NCBI GenBank assembly: GCA_052143575.1
Contig: JBKQSP010000125.1
Span: forward strand, 1-64,000
Direction: 5' to 3'
Source: JAKACA01 sp052143575
GTDB taxonomy: Bacteria; Actinomycetota; Acidimicrobiia; Acidimicrobiales; Bog-793
Length of the DNA: 64,000 nt
Positions 62,701-64,000 of the stretch are shown here, one piece after another. The notes below the pieces were generated by a model that was given only the letters and a program-made list of their open reading frames with translations, was not told the origin of the DNA and did not search any database. The position numbers and the translations under genes are program-made. Each line of letters starts with the position of its first letter. The stretch's first letter is position 1.

Positions 62701-62844
62701 ATGGCCGACAAATCCCCAAAGAAGACGACCACGAAGAAGGTTGGAAAGACGCTCAAGGAGAAGCGGGCAGCCAAGAAGCAGAAGCACGACCCGTCCCTCG
62801 GCGCCAGCCAGATGGACGCGCTGCGGACGAACAAAAGCCGCTGA
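62701..62844 (+). CDS. Lys-rich miniprotein, unknown
   Basis: A 47-residue very basic protein, MADKSPKKTTTKKVGKTLKE and on, with 15 or so Lys and no hydrophobic core. Composition resembles nucleic-acid-binding tails and other small disordered actinobacterial proteins. ACAAGGAGCACATGCGCC precedes the ATG, a good ribosome binding site. The function is unknown. Confidence 0.7.
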   Translation: MADKSPKKTTTKKVGKTLKEKRAAKKQKHDPSLGASQMDALRTNKSR

Positions 62845-62943
62845 GGTCCCGACCGCTCGTGCCACCCCGCCACGGCGACCAGCCGTGACTGCGCAGGATG
62901 ACGCGTCATGAAGAACGAACCACGTCACGGAGGGCAGCGCTGA

Positions 62944-64000
62944 GTGGAGGTGACGAGCCGGCAGCTGTCCGACGCCGCCGCCATCGCCGAGGGCTTCATC
63001 TGCTACCGCGCCTTCATGCTTGCGGCGCCTGCGGTCTCCTACGGCATCGCCCGCCACGGGCGCACGGTGCTGAGCGGTGCCCGCGGCTCGAGCGACCTCG
63101 CCACCGGCACGCCGGCGACGGCTCACACGGGTTACCGCGTCGCTTCCATCACAAAGACGTTCACGGCCACGCTCCTGATGCAACTCGTCGAGGCCCGCAA
63201 GGTTCGCCTCGACGAGCCCGTGACGTCCTATCTGAGCTGGCTGAATCCGGCCGTCGGCAACTCCGGGCTCACCGTCCGTCACCTGCTCACCCATAGCGGG
63301 GGAGTCATCCGAGACGGATCCTGCGGCTGGCGCCCCGGCGAGTTCCCGACGCGTCAGGAGGTGCGCGAGCAGCTCCTCGACCACGGGACGTTCGCCGAGC
63401 CGGCGGCCGGGTTTCGCTACTCGAACATGGCCTACTCGCTCCTCGGCGAGATCGTCGAGACGGTGGGTGGCCGCCAGTTCGCCACCGCCGTCGACCGCTC
63501 CATCGCGAAGCCGCTCGGCCTCGAGGCGTCCGGGACACGCCTGACGCCCCGCCTGCGGGCGACGCTTGCCACCGGGTACTGGAGGCAGCTGCCCGGGGAA
63601 GTCCCTCGCCCCCTCGCCCAGAGCGAGGCAGCGGCCTTCGAGGCGGCCGGCGGGCTCGTCTCGACGGTCGGCGACCTCCTGCGGTACCAGGAAGCGCATC
63701 TGCCCGGCGACGGTCGCCTTCTCAGCGAGCTCAGCAAGCGTGAGATGCAGCGGGTGCAATGGCAGCGCGCCGAGGAGCCGCACCACGGCCTCGGCTGGAT
63801 GATCTACACGGTCGACGGCATCACCGTGCGCGGGCACAGCGGCGGTTACCCCGGCTTCACGACGCGCATCGGGTTCTCGCCCGAGCAGGGCGTCTGCGCC
63901 GCCGTGCTGACGAGCACGATCTCACCGCTGTCCGGTGTCGGTCTCGAGGTGATCTTCCACTCCATCGCTCGGGTGCAGGCCATCTGGGAGGAGGCCGCCG
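62944..64000 (+). CDS. Serine beta-lactamase-family protein (class C-like), cut by the window end
   Basis: The N-terminal ~352 residues of a penicillin-binding-like hydrolase. The catalytic SxxK is SITK in GYRVASITKTFTATLLMQL, the YSN motif is in FRYSNMAYSLLGEIVE, and HSGG in VRGHSGGYPGFTTRIG fills the third motif. No signal peptide is seen. The class covers beta-lactamases, esterases and peptidases. GTG at 62944 has GGAGGG nine bases upstream. The 3' end lies beyond base 64000. Confidence 0.88.
   Translation, partial: MEVTSRQLSDAAAIAEGFICYRAFMLAAPAVSYGIARHGRTVLSGARGSSDLATGTPATAHTGYRVASITKTFTATLLMQLVEARKVRLDEPVTSYLSWLNPAVGNSGLTVRHLLTHSGGVIRDGSCGWRPGEFPTRQEVREQLLDHGTFAEPAAGFRYSNMAYSLLGEIVETVGGRQFATAVDRSIAKPLGLEASGTRLTPRLRATLATGYWRQLPGEVPRPLAQSEAAAFEAAGGLVSTVGDLLRYQEAHLPGDGRLLSELSKREMQRVQWQRAEEPHHGLGWMIYTVDGITVRGHSGGYPGFTTRIGFSPEQGVCAAVLTSTISPLSGVGLEVIFHSIARVQAIWEEAA

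Overview
The window is a contiguous high-GC stretch with genes on both strands, many GTG starts and several probably leaderless starts. Its families point to an actinobacterium: tandem WS/DGAT acyltransferases, an F420-type luciferase-like oxidoreductase, DUF1707, DUF2505 and DUF2630 proteins, actinobacterial GT39, and a Nur-like Fur regulator beside a NiCoT permease. Thr/Ser-rich linkers after lipoprotein cysteines are common in Acidimicrobiia. That class is my best guess, from style only; no rRNA or marker gene is present.

Layout. 0-9.2 kb: cell-surface block with a lipoprotein, a secreted GH5-like glycosidase, a LAL-type LuxR regulator, and a coupled pair made of a 55-residue protein and a 1229-residue glycine-rich, Ig-repeat surface protein. 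9.5-17.7 kb: a small alpha/beta-barrel-like protein, a tRNA-like relic, a UspA protein, a KdpE-type regulator and kdpFABC without kdpD; kdpA is frameshifted. 17.7-28.7 kb: mixed metabolic and regulatory genes, namely an FAD monooxygenase with a SnoaL protein, a UvrA-like ATPase, a VOC protein, a divergent methyltransferase/TetR pair with paired palindromes, a DUF1707/LiaF-like protein, a pentapeptide-DinB fusion, a glutathionyl-hydroquinone-reductase-type GST, an SdpI-like protein and a MaoC-like protein. 28.7-34 kb: CsoR with a YraQ/ArsP-type permease and a matching operator, a secreted seven-repeat propeller protein, a GT39 transferase and MarR. 34-42 kb: a DUF2505 protein, two WS/DGAT acyltransferases, a DUF4349 lipoprotein divergent from an ECF sigma/anti-sigma pair, and Nur/NiCoT with a Nur-box-like site.

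42-61 kb: a long minus-strand run devoted to nucleoside salvage and breakdown. It encodes cytidine deaminase, thymidine phosphorylase, adenosine deaminase, deoxyribose-phosphate aldolase, two ALDH-family proteins that together look like a split ALDH16, a BMP-type ABC nucleoside importer, purine nucleoside phosphorylase, an alpha-D-phosphohexomutase probably serving as phosphopentomutase, and a pseudouridine-5'-phosphate glycosidase/kinase pair, ending in a GH29 fucosidase. The logic is import, deamination, phosphorolysis, isomerisation to (deoxy)ribose-5-phosphate, aldol cleavage and acetaldehyde oxidation, plus a pseudouridine branch. 60-64 kb: a frameshifted nucleotidyltransferase, DUF2630, a P-loop kinase fused to an F420-type oxidoreductase, a Lys-rich miniprotein and a beta-lactamase-family protein cut by the window edge.

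Three genes (kdpA, a small ORF at 17.5 kb, the nucleotidyltransferase at 60.5 kb) carry single frameshifts with coding signal on both sides. Either the assembly has indel errors or these genes are decaying. No CRISPR array, insertion sequence, rRNA or prophage was seen.
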